Below, piece by piece: positions 1-7,228 of a stretch of DNA of 18,970 nt (the first letter of the stretch is position 1; each line of letters starts with the position of its first letter). Source of the stretch: CAYRMN01 sp964425575 (GTDB taxonomy: Bacteria > Patescibacteriota > Patescibacteriia > 2-12-FULL-60-25); the NCBI GenBank assembly GCA_964425575.1, contig CAYRMN010000023.1, positions 1 to 18,970 of the forward strand, read 5' to 3'. The translations under genes and the position numbers were made by a program. Below the pieces are notes generated by a model. The model did no database searches. It worked only from the letters and a program-made list of their open reading frames with translations, and was not told the DNA's origin.

Positions 1-520
1 CTTCCAAAATATCCCGCACTTTGCCGTTTAAATAGGCGCGCTCATCCTTTTTTGCGACCAGCTCAAACCCCACGTCCGCTGGAACATGAAGCAGAATGGT
101 CAAATCCGGTTTCGGTATTCCGAAAATATGATATTCGAGATTATTGAGCCATGCTAGAAACGCGATCCGTTCTTCGCGTGTTTTGATTTGAGCCATCTGA
201 TGGCCTTTGCTTGCCGAGACGTATCGATTAGAAACAACAATTGCCCCCTTTTCGAGCGCCTGTTGAATCTCAAATGAGGCTTCATATCGATCAAGCGCAT
301 AAAAGATCGAGGCTCGTTGTGGAGGAATATCACGCAGCGATCCATATTCCTTGCGCAGATACCGTTCGACAAAATAGGCTGATGGATTGCCATAGCGTGG
401 AAAATCAAACATGGCCACCTCACGCCCTTCCGCACGCAATCGCTCTACAAGTCGATTGGTCTGCGTCCCTTTGCCTGAGCCGTCTGTCCCATCGATCACA
501 ATAAACGTTCCTTTGGGCAT
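1..520 (-). CDS. tmk: Thymidylate kinase (dTMP kinase), 3' end cut by window edge
   Basis: It phosphorylates dTMP to dTDP in the cytoplasm, the last dedicated step of this operon's dTTP pathway. The frame stays open from ATG 518-520 to base 1, giving about 173 residues without the C-terminus. The N-terminus MPKGTFIVIDGTDGSGKGTQ holds the P-loop. It is followed by FDFPRYGNPSA and by YALDRYEASF, which resemble the TMK branch that reads FPxY...YAxDRYAS. VSNRYVSASKGHQ matches the TMK DRY signature, with Asn in place of Asp. The P-loop reads GSGKGTQ, as in adenylate kinases, rather than the commoner GKS/TT. The start lies one base beyond the folA stop, so translational coupling is likely. No Shine-Dalgarno is visible. 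Family assignment is firm; details of specificity are inferred. Confidence 0.9.
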   Translation of the reverse strand, partial: MPKGTFIVIDGTDGSGKGTQTNRLVERLRAEGREVAMFDFPRYGNPSAYFVERYLRKEYGSLRDIPPQRASIFYALDRYEASFEIQQALEKGAIVVSNRYVSASKGHQMAQIKTREERIAFLAWLNNLEYHIFGIPKPDLTILLHVPADVGFELVAKKDERAYLNGKVRDILE

Positions 521-521
521 A

Positions 522-995
522 TCATGTGCGTCTATACGTTACAAAACGATACGCTGCGTAGTTTTCTTCCTCATCCATTTTCCAGACATGCATATCGATG
601 TCGGGAAAAAAAGCATCCCCATCCACCTCAATATTAACGTGTGTAATATAGAGCGCATCTGCTCGTTCTATCGTTTTACGATAGATCTCTTCTCCGCCTA
701 TGACGAAAACGGTATCCTGCTGATGAGCATGAAGAGCTTCATCAACGGAGGAGTATAGCTCTACATTCTTAGGTACAACATAGTCTGTTTGTCTGGAGAT
801 AACGATATTGAGACGGTGGGGCAATGGTCGAAACTGTTCGGGGATAGATTCCCACGTTTTTCTTCCCATTAGAACGGTTTTGTTGAGCGTGAATTCCCTA
901 AAATGATGAAGATCTTCCGGAATATTCCAAGGAAGCTTTCCGTTTTTCCCGATGCAATTATTTTTTGCAATGGCGGCAATTAATGCAATGGACAT
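522..995 (-). CDS. folA: Dihydrofolate reductase
   Basis: It reduces dihydrofolate, the by-product of ThyA, to tetrahydrofolate with NADPH. The protein is 157 aa, the usual DHFR size. MSIALIAAIAKNNCIG is the typical first strand. LPWNIPEDL at 21-29 holds the acidic catalytic residue (Asp28, equivalent to E. coli Asp27). MGRKTWESIP and VIGGEEIY are the NADPH-binding motifs. A longer frame begins at a TTG at 1026-1028, inside thyA, but the ATG at 993-995 matches the family start and lies 10 nt after the thyA stop, so I chose it. The thyA-folA-tmk order couples dTMP production with cofactor recycling and the next kinase step. Confidence 0.95.
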   Translation of the reverse strand: MSIALIAAIAKNNCIGKNGKLPWNIPEDLHHFREFTLNKTVLMGRKTWESIPEQFRPLPHRLNIVISRQTDYVVPKNVELYSSVDEALHAHQQDTVFVIGGEEIYRKTIERADALYITHVNIEVDGDAFFPDIDMHVWKMDEEENYAAYRFVTYRRT

Positions 996-1005
996 GATGG
1001 GGGAG

Positions 1006-1878
1006 CTAGACAGCAATGGGAAAATCAATCTTAGGATGACTCTGATAATTCAAAATTTCACTATCTTCTGCCTTCCAATCAAAGATGGACGTAAAGGAGG
1101 AGGTTTGAATGGTCGGGAGAGGATATAGATTTGAATCCCGACTCAGCTGTTCTTTGGTCCCTTCTAGGTGATTCACGTAGATGTGTGTATCCGCAAGGAA
1201 GCCAACTAGTTTTCCTTCCTGTAGGCCGCTTTCTTTGGCAAGGAGATGCAAAAGAAGCGCATAGCTTGCAATGTTAAAAGGTAACCCAAGAATTGTATCA
1301 ACAGAGCGTTGATTCCAAAGTAGATTGAGTTTTCCGTTGATAACCGTTATTTGAAAACCATAATGGCAGGGAGGCAAACCCATTTGATCAAGCATGGATG
1401 GATTCCACGCGGACACGATCATACGTCGATCATTTGGATTTGTTTTGAGCGTTTGAACTACTTTCTTGAGCTGATCAACGCCTTGGTTCGTATAATCTGA
1501 ATCGTAGTTCTGGTATGGAGCGTTAAAATGCCTCCATTGAAATCCGTAGATAGCACCAAGATCACGCTCTTCTTTCATGCGCGCCTTTGAAGCGTCATCG
1601 TGGCCATATGGTGCTTTTTTTGGATTGGCCCATTCATCCCAAATATGATTATTACGCTCCTGAAGCCATGTTTTGTCGGTGAGTCCCTTGATGAAGAATT
1701 CAAGCTCTGTCGCAATCAAGCGAAAAGGGACTTTTTTCGTTGTAAGGAGAGGGAAACCCTTTGACATGTCATGTTCAAACATCGCTCCAGCGATTGCGAT
1801 CGTGTCTACCCCGGTTCGATTTTCTTTACGTTCTCCTTGATCAAGAATGGTTTGAACGATGTCTAAATACGCTTTCAT
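1006..1878 (-). CDS. thyA: Thymidylate synthase (folate-dependent ThyA)
   Basis: It methylates dUMP to dTMP using methylene-tetrahydrofolate and releases dihydrofolate. The protein is 290 aa. The conserved block MGLPPCHYGFQ places the catalytic nucleophile at Cys171. DRRMIVSAWNP (150-160) contributes phosphate-binding arginines. WNQRSVDTILGLPFN and DTHIYVNHLE are further ThyA signatures. ATG at 1876-1878 gives the classical MKAYLDIVQ start; the frame extends upstream to a TTG at 1896 that adds only six residues. It lies 26 nt after dut and 10 nt before folA. The presence of classical ThyA with DHFR means there is no need for the flavin enzyme ThyX here. Confidence 0.97.
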   Translation of the reverse strand: MKAYLDIVQTILDQGERKENRTGVDTIAIAGAMFEHDMSKGFPLLTTKKVPFRLIATELEFFIKGLTDKTWLQERNNHIWDEWANPKKAPYGHDDASKARMKEERDLGAIYGFQWRHFNAPYQNYDSDYTNQGVDQLKKVVQTLKTNPNDRRMIVSAWNPSMLDQMGLPPCHYGFQITVINGKLNLLWNQRSVDTILGLPFNIASYALLLHLLAKESGLQEGKLVGFLADTHIYVNHLEGTKEQLSRDSNLYPLPTIQTSSFTSIFDWKAEDSEILNYQSHPKIDFPIAV

Positions 1879-1904
1879 AGGAGAAAAGATTATCAATGAT
1901 CATT

Positions 1905-2345
1905 TTATGATAACGCATATCCCCCCGTCGAGCCAAGGCCGCCGCGGGAGATGGTGCCGGCTGGGCCTTCTTCAAATTCAATGTGCGGTCGGGGATAGAT
2001 GATGCCTTGAGCCACACGTGTGCCGGCTGGGACGGTGACGGGCATATCGCCCGGATTGAACATCATGACTTTGACCTCATCTTCAGGTCCGCCGAAGTCC
2101 GCATCGATCACACCAACGCCGTTTGAGAGCATGAGGCCGAGTTTGGCGAAGGTACTGGAACGGGCAAAAAGATGCATGACATGATCTTCAGGAATGCCGA
2201 AGCTTAGTCCAGTCGGAATAAGACCCTGTCCGTGTGGCGGCACGACCGTTGTTTCGGCTGCGGTCAGATCGAAGCCGGCAGAATGTGAAGTTCCGTAGCT
2301 TGGAATGATAGCCGTTGGGCGTAATTTGGTAATGCGAATGTTCAT
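1905..2345 (-). CDS. dut: dUTP diphosphatase (trimeric dUTPase)
   Basis: It hydrolyses dUTP to dUMP and pyrophosphate. This feeds ThyA and keeps uracil out of DNA. The protein is 146 aa, the usual homotrimer subunit size. All five dUTPase motifs are visible: AGFDLTA (23-29), ARSSTFAKLG (61-70), GVGVIDADFGG (76-86, with the catalytic Asp), GTRVAQGIIYP (108-118) and RGGLGSTGG (134-142), the C-terminal arm that closes over the substrate. Its ATG overlaps the upstream kinase stop by an ATGA, so the two are probably translationally coupled. The dUTP it consumes would come from the Dcd product encoded two genes upstream. Confidence 0.96.
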   Translation of the reverse strand: MNIRITKLRPTAIIPSYGTSHSAGFDLTAAETTVVPPHGQGLIPTGLSFGIPEDHVMHLFARSSTFAKLGLMLSNGVGVIDADFGGPEDEVKVMMFNPGDMPVTVPAGTRVAQGIIYPRPHIEFEEGPAGTISRGGLGSTGGYALS

Positions 2346-2911
2346 GTTGATGATTGTTGTTTGAGCTCGTTCATAACACGGTCGATTTTTCGTATGAGGT
2401 CTTCATACGTGCCGGTATTTTGAATGGTGTTCCAGGCCTTTTTTTCAACATCCGCAATGGTCACCTCTGTTGGGGCATTTTCCATTTCAATGAAAGATTC
2501 AAACGTGCGGGTACTTTCTCCGGCATTTTCTCCTCGATTTCTGAGGCGTTCAAAGCGAGTTTCGAGTGGAGCCTCGATAGCGATCAAACGAAGCTCTCCG
2601 AGCTGTTCAAGTCCATCTAAATCCTCAAGTCGGCGAATACCGTCAATGACAATCAGATCGGCTGGATCGAGTTTTACTTGCGTGATCATTGTTTGTTTTA
2701 AGATTCCTTCGCCAAACTCTTTTCGCAAGGCCTCAGAGAGTTTCACCAGGTTCTCACGACGCTTCTCTAAGAAGAGCTGGTCAAGAATATGACGTAAGAC
2801 GTCGCTATAACGGTAGACCTTTGCGCCGTATCGATCTTGAAGAATCTTGGCGAATGTCCCTTTACCAGAGCCTTTTCGACCCACGAGACCGATTAAGCAG
2901 CGTTGTGTCAT
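2342..2911 (-). CDS. Predicted P-loop nucleotide kinase, UPF0200/AAA_18-like
   Basis: This 189-aa protein is of uncertain substrate. It carries a Walker A VGRKGSGKGT at 10-19, a YSDVLR segment at 35-40, VIDGIRRLEDL (88-98), which resembles the VIDGIRS/P step of UPF0200 and dephospho-CoA-kinase-like proteins, and an Arg-rich lid (RFERLRNRG, 119-127). The whole layout recalls small nucleoside-monophosphate kinases. Its position between dcd and dut, overlapping dut by 4 nt and 8 nt after dcd, argues for a deoxynucleotide substrate such as dCMP or dUMP; that is inference. I chose ATG 2909-2911 over the upstream frame start at 2941, because the longer version would begin inside dcd and add ten residues unlike the family. 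A dephospho-CoA kinase role cannot be excluded. Confidence 0.75.
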   Translation of the reverse strand: MTQRCLIGLVGRKGSGKGTFAKILQDRYGAKVYRYSDVLRHILDQLFLEKRRENLVKLSEALRKEFGEGILKQTMITQVKLDPADLIVIDGIRRLEDLDGLEQLGELRLIAIEAPLETRFERLRNRGENAGESTRTFESFIEMENAPTEVTIADVEKKAWNTIQNTGTYEDLIRKIDRVMNELKQQSST

Positions 2912-2919
2912 AGAGGTAT

Positions 2920-4023
2920 TTAGGTTGGTTTTGTAAACCACTTGGCTAAGCGAGGTCCTTCTTGAAAACTGTAATTTGAATGTAGCTCTTGACCGTAGGT
3001 TTTTTCTGGTGGGGCGATTAGGCGTTCGTAGACCATGAGGCAGATGGGCTGCCCGTGGCGCAGGACAAAATCATGACCATAGGATTCTACCTCTAATACG
3101 GCGGCTGCGCCTCGTTTCTCATCTTGTTCCGTCCAACCCCAACCTGGGTCAAAGAAGCCGGCGAAGTGAGAACGAAATTCACCTTTTGAGGGGTCATAAT
3201 TGGCCATTTCGGCAGCAAAGGTCGGTGGAACGATAATCTTTTCTTGGGTGGCGAGAATATAGAACGTGCCTGGATGAAGGGTCAGCTCATCTTTGTGGGA
3301 ATGCTCGATCGTTTCAAAAAAATCACGCGGATCATGGTCAAATTTATGCGTATCTAAGACATGTGAGGCGCCACGTAAAGCACGCCAGCCGATAATGCCC
3401 TCACGATGCAGATCAATGGTCATGGTCACGCCATCGCGCACAATCTCTTCGGTTGGGGGAATGATGGCGCTCGTTGGGCTGCGCAGAAGATGATAGCGAT
3501 CGTAGAGCATTCGGTGCTCAAGACTACTTAAACGAGCATCTCCGTAGAAAAAACGCATCTGGTTGAGTCGGTCGCCAGGGTGAAGGAGGACAGGAAAGCT
3601 CTTGGGGATAACTTCGAGCCAGGCTGAGCCATGGTAGCCAGCGGGCACGGAATCAAAGCGCGCAACACCATCGACCAAGAGACGTGAGCGGAGATCGATG
3701 CGCCCACTGGAGGATTTATTGGACGCCAGTGCTCGAATGCCAGGTGGCAGCTGAAACGATTCCTTGAGACGAATAAGATAGATTCCTCCAATTTCAAGCG
3801 GAAGATTCAAGTTGGTTTTATATAATGCACCATGTTCAGCGATGTCTTTGACCGGTTCGCCCGGACGGGGGAGGTAAGAGCCGCGCAATCTATACACCTC
3901 ATCGGTCAAGGTGAGATCTAAAGAGGATGGTTGCAGAGCTTTTTCATCCGCATCGCGAATATAGCCTGAGGCCATCATTTCGTTGATTAATTGAAAGGGG
4001 ATTGCCCCTGGGCGGTTGACCAT
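2920..4023 (-). CDS. dcd: dCTP deaminase, long two-domain form
   Basis: It is predicted to deaminate dCTP to dUTP, the entry step of this dTTP pathway. At 367 aa it is about twice a classical Dcd and resembles the long 2'-deoxycytidine 5'-triphosphate deaminase family known from alphaproteobacteria. The N-terminal unit has LQPSSLDLTL (30-39) and SNKSSSGRIDL (101-111). The C-terminal unit repeats the fold with HFAGFFDPGWGW (286-297). A longer frame starts at TTG 4062, but ATG 4021-4023 gives the family-like NRPGAIPFQLINEMMASG start. A TAAGG lies about 12 nt upstream of that ATG, a weak Shine-Dalgarno at best. It is the first gene of the operon, just after the rplA terminator; a weak TTGCAC-N17-TAAGGT is the only promoter-like match I see. 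Confidence 0.9.
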   Translation of the reverse strand: MVNRPGAIPFQLINEMMASGYIRDADEKALQPSSLDLTLTDEVYRLRGSYLPRPGEPVKDIAEHGALYKTNLNLPLEIGGIYLIRLKESFQLPPGIRALASNKSSSGRIDLRSRLLVDGVARFDSVPAGYHGSAWLEVIPKSFPVLLHPGDRLNQMRFFYGDARLSSLEHRMLYDRYHLLRSPTSAIIPPTEEIVRDGVTMTIDLHREGIIGWRALRGASHVLDTHKFDHDPRDFFETIEHSHKDELTLHPGTFYILATQEKIIVPPTFAAEMANYDPSKGEFRSHFAGFFDPGWGWTEQDEKRGAAAVLEVESYGHDFVLRHGQPICLMVYERLIAPPEKTYGQELHSNYSFQEGPRLAKWFTKPT

Positions 4024-4076
4024 AACGGCTAAAACCTTACCCGTTAGGAGATGAGGGTGCAATGGGGATAAAAATA

Positions 4077-4102
4077 CAAAAACCGGATTGCTCCGGTTTT
4101 TG
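4077..4102 (-). terminator. Intrinsic terminator of rplA
   Basis: A perfect 11-bp stem (CAAAAACCGGA with TCCGGTTTTTG) encloses a 4-nt loop. On the minus strand it is followed by T-rich sequence (TGTATTTTTATCC). It lies 17 nt after the rplA stop and separates the ribosomal gene from the dTTP operon. Confidence 0.9.
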
Positions 4103-4118
4103 AATCTGTCTGGAATTG

Positions 4119-4808
4119 TTAGATTTTTCCGCTATCAAGCTGCGCGGATGGTCCCATGGTAGAGGTAAGCACAATGCGCTTTAGGAACGTTCCCTTGGCG
4201 CTGGCTGGCTTAGCTTTGCGGATCGCATCCATGATGGTGCTAAAATTTTGCTGAAGCTGCTCTGTCGTTAATGTCGTTTTGCCGATGGCCACGTGGATGT
4301 TCCCGGTTGTGTCATTTTTGACAGTAATTTTACCTCGCTTCAATTCTTCAACCATCTTTTTGACATTAGTGCCCACGGTTTCTGTTTTTGGGTTTGGCAT
4401 CAAGCCTTTTGGACCAAGGACTTTGGCGACGCGAGACATCTTCGGCATCATGTCTGGTGTTGCGACAGCGACTTCAAAGTCTACTTTTCCAGATTTTGCG
4501 ATTTCCTCAATCAACTCTTCGCCACCAACAATGTCAGCACCGGCGTCTTTAGCATCCTTTTCTTTATCTGCTGGAACGAACGCGGCAATCTTTTTGGTTT
4601 TGCCGGTTGCGTTTGGCATGACAACCGTGACGCGAATCTGCTGTTCACTCTTCTTCACATCGATTCCAAGATTGATGTGGAGTTCAACAGAGCCGGCAAA
4701 TTTGGTAGTAGCAGTCTTTTTTACGAGATCAAGAGCTTCGGTTGGGCTGTAAAGCTTCTTTTGATCAACGAGCTTTTTTAGCTCTGTATAGCGCTTGGAA
4801 CGTGGCAT
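4119..4808 (-). CDS. rplA: Ribosomal protein L1
   Basis: A 229-aa L1 protein of the 50S L1 stalk, which in many bacteria also represses its own mRNA. MPRSKRYTELKKLVDQKKLYSPTEAL is the standard N-terminus. GSVELHINLGIDVKKSEQQIRV, VLGPKGLMPNPKTETV and GKTTLTTEQLQQNFSTIM-type segments are typical L1 blocks. The gene has its own strong promoter and about 50 nt of leader and ends in its own terminator, so it is a separate transcription unit. Normally rplA directly follows rplK; here two membrane-protein genes lie between them. No Shine-Dalgarno precedes the ATG. Presence of L1 is worth recording because some CPR lineages lack certain ribosomal proteins. Confidence 0.97.
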   Translation of the reverse strand: MPRSKRYTELKKLVDQKKLYSPTEALDLVKKTATTKFAGSVELHINLGIDVKKSEQQIRVTVVMPNATGKTKKIAAFVPADKEKDAKDAGADIVGGEELIEEIAKSGKVDFEVAVATPDMMPKMSRVAKVLGPKGLMPNPKTETVGTNVKKMVEELKRGKITVKNDTTGNIHVAIGKTTLTTEQLQQNFSTIMDAIRKAKPASAKGTFLKRIVLTSTMGPSAQLDSGKI

Positions 4809-4865
4809 AGTGGTTCGGTCGAATCCGTATTACAGACTCTCCCACATCAATAATTTAATGACAGA

Positions 4866-4894
4866 AATATACAGAAAATGGGCGTTTTGGTCAA
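4866..4894 (-). promoter_or_regulatory. Sigma70-type promoter of rplA
   Basis: On the minus strand TTGACC (4889-4894) and TATATT (4866-4871) are separated by exactly 17 bp. This predicts a start near 4859 and a leader of about 50 nt before the rplA ATG. It explains how rplA is expressed when unlinked from rplK. Confidence 0.8.
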
Positions 4895-4898
4895 GTAG

Positions 4899-4918
4899 GG
4901 GCGCGATTTATCGCGCCC
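4899..4918. repeat. GC-rich perfect hairpin (palindromic repeat candidate)
   Basis: GGGCGCGA-TTTA-TCGCGCCC is a perfect 8-bp stem with a 4-nt loop, between the 395-aa membrane-protein gene and the rplA promoter. No T-tract follows on either strand, so it is not a classical terminator. It may be a REP-like element or may insulate the promoter at 4866-4894. There is a single copy in the window. Confidence 0.5.
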
Positions 4919-4995
4919 TCCGGCATACTATCCGATCCACCCAACATGCCCATTGATCAGAGGCTATGATGAATCACGCTCCTACGCGCGATCAA

Positions 4996-6183
4996 TTATT
5001 TCCCAACGGTCATTGATTTGAAGACCGCTTCAAGTGTAGAGGTTGGAATAGCGGTTCCGTACAGATTTGGCGTCGTTGCGGCGAACGTAGGGAATTGTTT
5101 GTTGCCCGTTTGTAGAATAGTTACGGTGTTGTCGTAAGCGTCGGTAAACGGATTTTTAAAAGCGTAGATCATAAAGGAATGACCATCTGCAGATACCCCT
5201 TGAATGCAATTCTTTTTTGCCTGAATATCCTGTAAGGCTGAGCACTTGGCTGTCGGATTGTCCTGTTGAGCGATTTCAAGGTCTGACATCTCACGACCAG
5301 CCTCATTAGCATCGTATTCCCCATCATTCCATCCCATTGAGAGACGTTGTCCAAGACCGGTAAATGTCACCTCACCACTTTTTCCAAGCAGGGTTTTATA
5401 GACCGTGACGTTCGGTTTGCCCCATTCCGCTGGATAATTAAAAGAAAGGTTGAGCTGCGGGATAGTGTAGTGAATTGGATAGTTTTTATAGGGGCTAGGT
5501 TGTGTATTTTTGCCTAGTTTTGTTGGATTTTTTGAAATAACTTTTATCAATTGCGCTCGATTGACCACTTCGGCTGGAGCAAACCATAATTCATACCGAT
5601 CAATGACGATCGTTGCGCTACCTGTCCCATACGTTGGACCGAATGCTTTTTTCGCCTCCTCAAGATTACTAAAACAAAAACGTTCAGTTAAAGCATCACT
5701 CGATATACTGAGCACAGGGAGTTTTTGCTGTTCTGCAGCATCGGTGAGCGTGAAGCAGGCCATCTCTTCTCCAGCGAAGGCGTTCATATCATAGTCATAT
5801 GTGCCGTTCAACGTTACTGATCCCCCAAACTTCGCTAGAACATTATCCTTGGCGAGTGGTCGATCAATGCCAGGAATTCCTTGAATAGATAGGAGTTTTA
5901 GTCCAGCGATGGTGTCGCCGACATGGTTGATGAAGGGGTCGAATAGGTTTGAGGCTGGAATGGTCGGTTCAGGATTTTGGGGAGGTGGGTTGGGTGGTGG
6001 CGTTACCTCAGGAGACGCTGTACGAGGCGCCATGGGGGGCGTCGGTAGTATCGCTCGATACAGGGCAACTTGTTTAGACAGTGAAGAAATGTCTTTTTGC
6101 TGGTTCACAATGACAACACCCAGAGCGGCCAGACCTACGATCGTAAGCATGAGTACGAGTCCTTGAATTTGATTTTTTTCCAT
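4996..6183 (-). CDS. Membrane-anchored extracytoplasmic protein, unknown function
   Basis: This 395-aa protein is not recognised by name. One N-terminal transmembrane helix (about 8-27) is followed by a short polar stretch and a Pro-rich linker (46-75, e.g. TPPPNPPPQNPEPT), which should lie outside the membrane. A first domain (about 85-220) has Cys143 and Cys170. A second (about 240-395) starts LNLSFNYPAEWG, a pattern seen at the start of PsbP-like domains, and holds another Cys pair (KCSALQ, KNCIQG). Disulfides are possible. It follows the 172-aa membrane-protein gene by 26 nt, so the two are probably co-transcribed. Both sit between rplK and rplA, an unusual place. It has no visible Shine-Dalgarno. 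Role unknown; a surface or envelope role is inference. Confidence 0.8.
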   Translation of the reverse strand: MEKNQIQGLVLMLTIVGLAALGVVIVNQQKDISSLSKQVALYRAILPTPPMAPRTASPEVTPPPNPPPQNPEPTIPASNLFDPFINHVGDTIAGLKLLSIQGIPGIDRPLAKDNVLAKFGGSVTLNGTYDYDMNAFAGEEMACFTLTDAAEQQKLPVLSISSDALTERFCFSNLEEAKKAFGPTYGTGSATIVIDRYELWFAPAEVVNRAQLIKVISKNPTKLGKNTQPSPYKNYPIHYTIPQLNLSFNYPAEWGKPNVTVYKTLLGKSGEVTFTGLGQRLSMGWNDGEYDANEAGREMSDLEIAQQDNPTAKCSALQDIQAKKNCIQGVSADGHSFMIYAFKNPFTDAYDNTVTILQTGNKQFPTFAATTPNLYGTAIPTSTLEAVFKSMTVGK

Positions 6184-6209
6184 ACAGAAGAAGTTTTTTT
6201 GTTGTTGAG

Positions 6210-6728
6210 TTAGGCTGTTTTTTTAGCCTCTTCTCGCTCCTCCTTTGACTCTCGGCGGATCGTACTCCAGTGATAAACGAAGAGGGGAACGCCGATCACG
6301 ACAAAGGAAAGATCACGAACGGCATCGCGCTGTTTTTGAGCGACTCGTTGTTCTTCTTGTTGTTTGATATTTTCCTCGCAGTTCTTTCGTTCGACAGCGA
6401 TGACGGAAGGGTCTGCTCCGGGAGCTGGAGGTACGGACACCGAGCAAGGAGGTGTGTAATAATTGAGACTATCCGCTTTGGTAAAGACCCAGGTTGTTAG
6501 TCCAATGTTGACGATATCAACGGTGGCGAACACGATCATGAATAACGAAATGAGTGACACCAGATAAAAATAGACGGTTTTGATGACGGATGATTTAGCA
6601 ACGGTTGGAGCCATAGAATTTTTTGCCTCGCGCCATTCTTGGATTGCGGCCCACGTGAAGCCAATCATTCCAAAGGTGACGGTCAGCGGATTAGAAAAAC
6701 AAAGAATAAGTATGCTAAGAGAGTCCAT
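6210..6728 (-). CDS. Small multi-pass membrane protein, unknown function
   Basis: A 172-aa protein with likely transmembrane helices at about 7-28, 52-74 and 142-160. A central region has DSLNYYTPPCSV, a further Cys (RKNCEE) and an acidic/basic coiled stretch (ENIKQQEEQRVAQKQRDAVRDL). The basic-acidic tail (RRESKEEREEAKKTA) should be cytoplasmic. The YFYLVSLISLFMIVFATVDIVNIGL helix has the character of DUF5671-like small CPR membrane proteins, but I cannot assign the family. Its promoter ends 6 nt before the ATG, predicting a leaderless mRNA. It begins a two-gene unit with the 395-aa protein downstream, inserted between rplK and rplA. Confidence 0.75.
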   Translation of the reverse strand: MDSLSILILCFSNPLTVTFGMIGFTWAAIQEWREAKNSMAPTVAKSSVIKTVYFYLVSLISLFMIVFATVDIVNIGLTTWVFTKADSLNYYTPPCSVSVPPAPGADPSVIAVERKNCEENIKQQEEQRVAQKQRDAVRDLSFVVIGVPLFVYHWSTIRRESKEEREEAKKTA

Positions 6729-6734
6729 GCGAGT

Positions 6735-6762
6735 AGTATAGGGCGTATTCCGTTGAATACAA
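6735..6762 (-). promoter_or_regulatory. Promoter of the 172-aa membrane-protein gene, predicted leaderless
   Basis: On the minus strand a TATACT -10 (6735-6740) is preceded, after 16 bp, by TTGTAT (6757-6762). Only 6 nt separate the -10 from ATG 6726-6728, so transcription should start at or next to the A of the ATG. The -35 overlaps the foot of the rplK terminator. Confidence 0.6.
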
Positions 6763-6789
6763 AATCCCGCCTCTTGGGAGGCGGGATTT
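6762..6789 (-). terminator. Intrinsic terminator of the secE-nusG-rplK unit
   Basis: A perfect 12-bp stem (AAATCCCGCCTC with GAGGCGGGATTT) encloses a 4-nt loop and ends in TTTTG on the minus strand. It begins 5 nt after the rplK stop, which shows that rplK is the last gene of its operon here. Confidence 0.85.
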
Positions 6790-6794
6790 GCTTT

Positions 6795-7217
6795 TTAGAT
6801 AACGTTGAGACCCATGTTTTTGGCTGTTCCTTCCACCTGGCGCATTGCTGCTTCGATGGTGTGACAGTTCAGGTCTGGCAGTTTCTTTTCCGCAATCTCA
6901 CGGATTTGAGCTTTTGTGACTTTACCAACTTTTTCTTGGAGCGGCTTACCGGAGCCCTTTTGAATCCCGGCTGCTTTTTTCAGCATTTCTGCTACTGGTG
7001 CGATCTTCAGGATGAAGTCGTACGTACGGTCTTCATAGACAGTGATGATGCATGGGACAACTTCTCCGCGACGATCACCGGTTGCATCGTTGAATTTTTT
7101 ACAGAACTCAGCAATGTTTAAACCTTGAGGACCAAGGGCTGTACCGACCGGAGGGGCAGGGTTGGCTCCACCACCCACAATTTGCAGTTTGATAACTGCT
7201 TTGATCTTTTTGGCCAT
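6795..7217 (-). CDS. rplK: Ribosomal protein L11
   Basis: A 140-aa L11 protein that binds the GTPase-associated centre of 23S rRNA. IKLQIVGGGANPAPPVGTALGPQGLNIAEFCKKFN is the hallmark N-terminal region, here split for reading at residues 9-43. The usual PAGKA is VGGGA, a small departure from the consensus. The C-terminal rRNA-binding domain follows (KVTKAQIREIAEKKLPDLN, then a helix through AAMRQVEGTAKNMGL). It is preceded by nusG with a 105-nt spacer that carries a dispersed palindromic element, and is closed by a strong terminator. No Shine-Dalgarno is visible before ATG 7215-7217. Confidence 0.97.
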   Translation of the reverse strand: MAKKIKAVIKLQIVGGGANPAPPVGTALGPQGLNIAEFCKKFNDATGDRRGEVVPCIITVYEDRTYDFILKIAPVAEMLKKAAGIQKGSGKPLQEKVGKVTKAQIREIAEKKLPDLNCHTIEAAMRQVEGTAKNMGLNVI

Positions 7218-7228
7218 ATGATAATGAA

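Noticed and set aside
4279..4781. Two long plus-strand ORFs opposite rplA
   Set aside because: They are antisense shadows of a certain ribosomal gene, with no family features or promoter.
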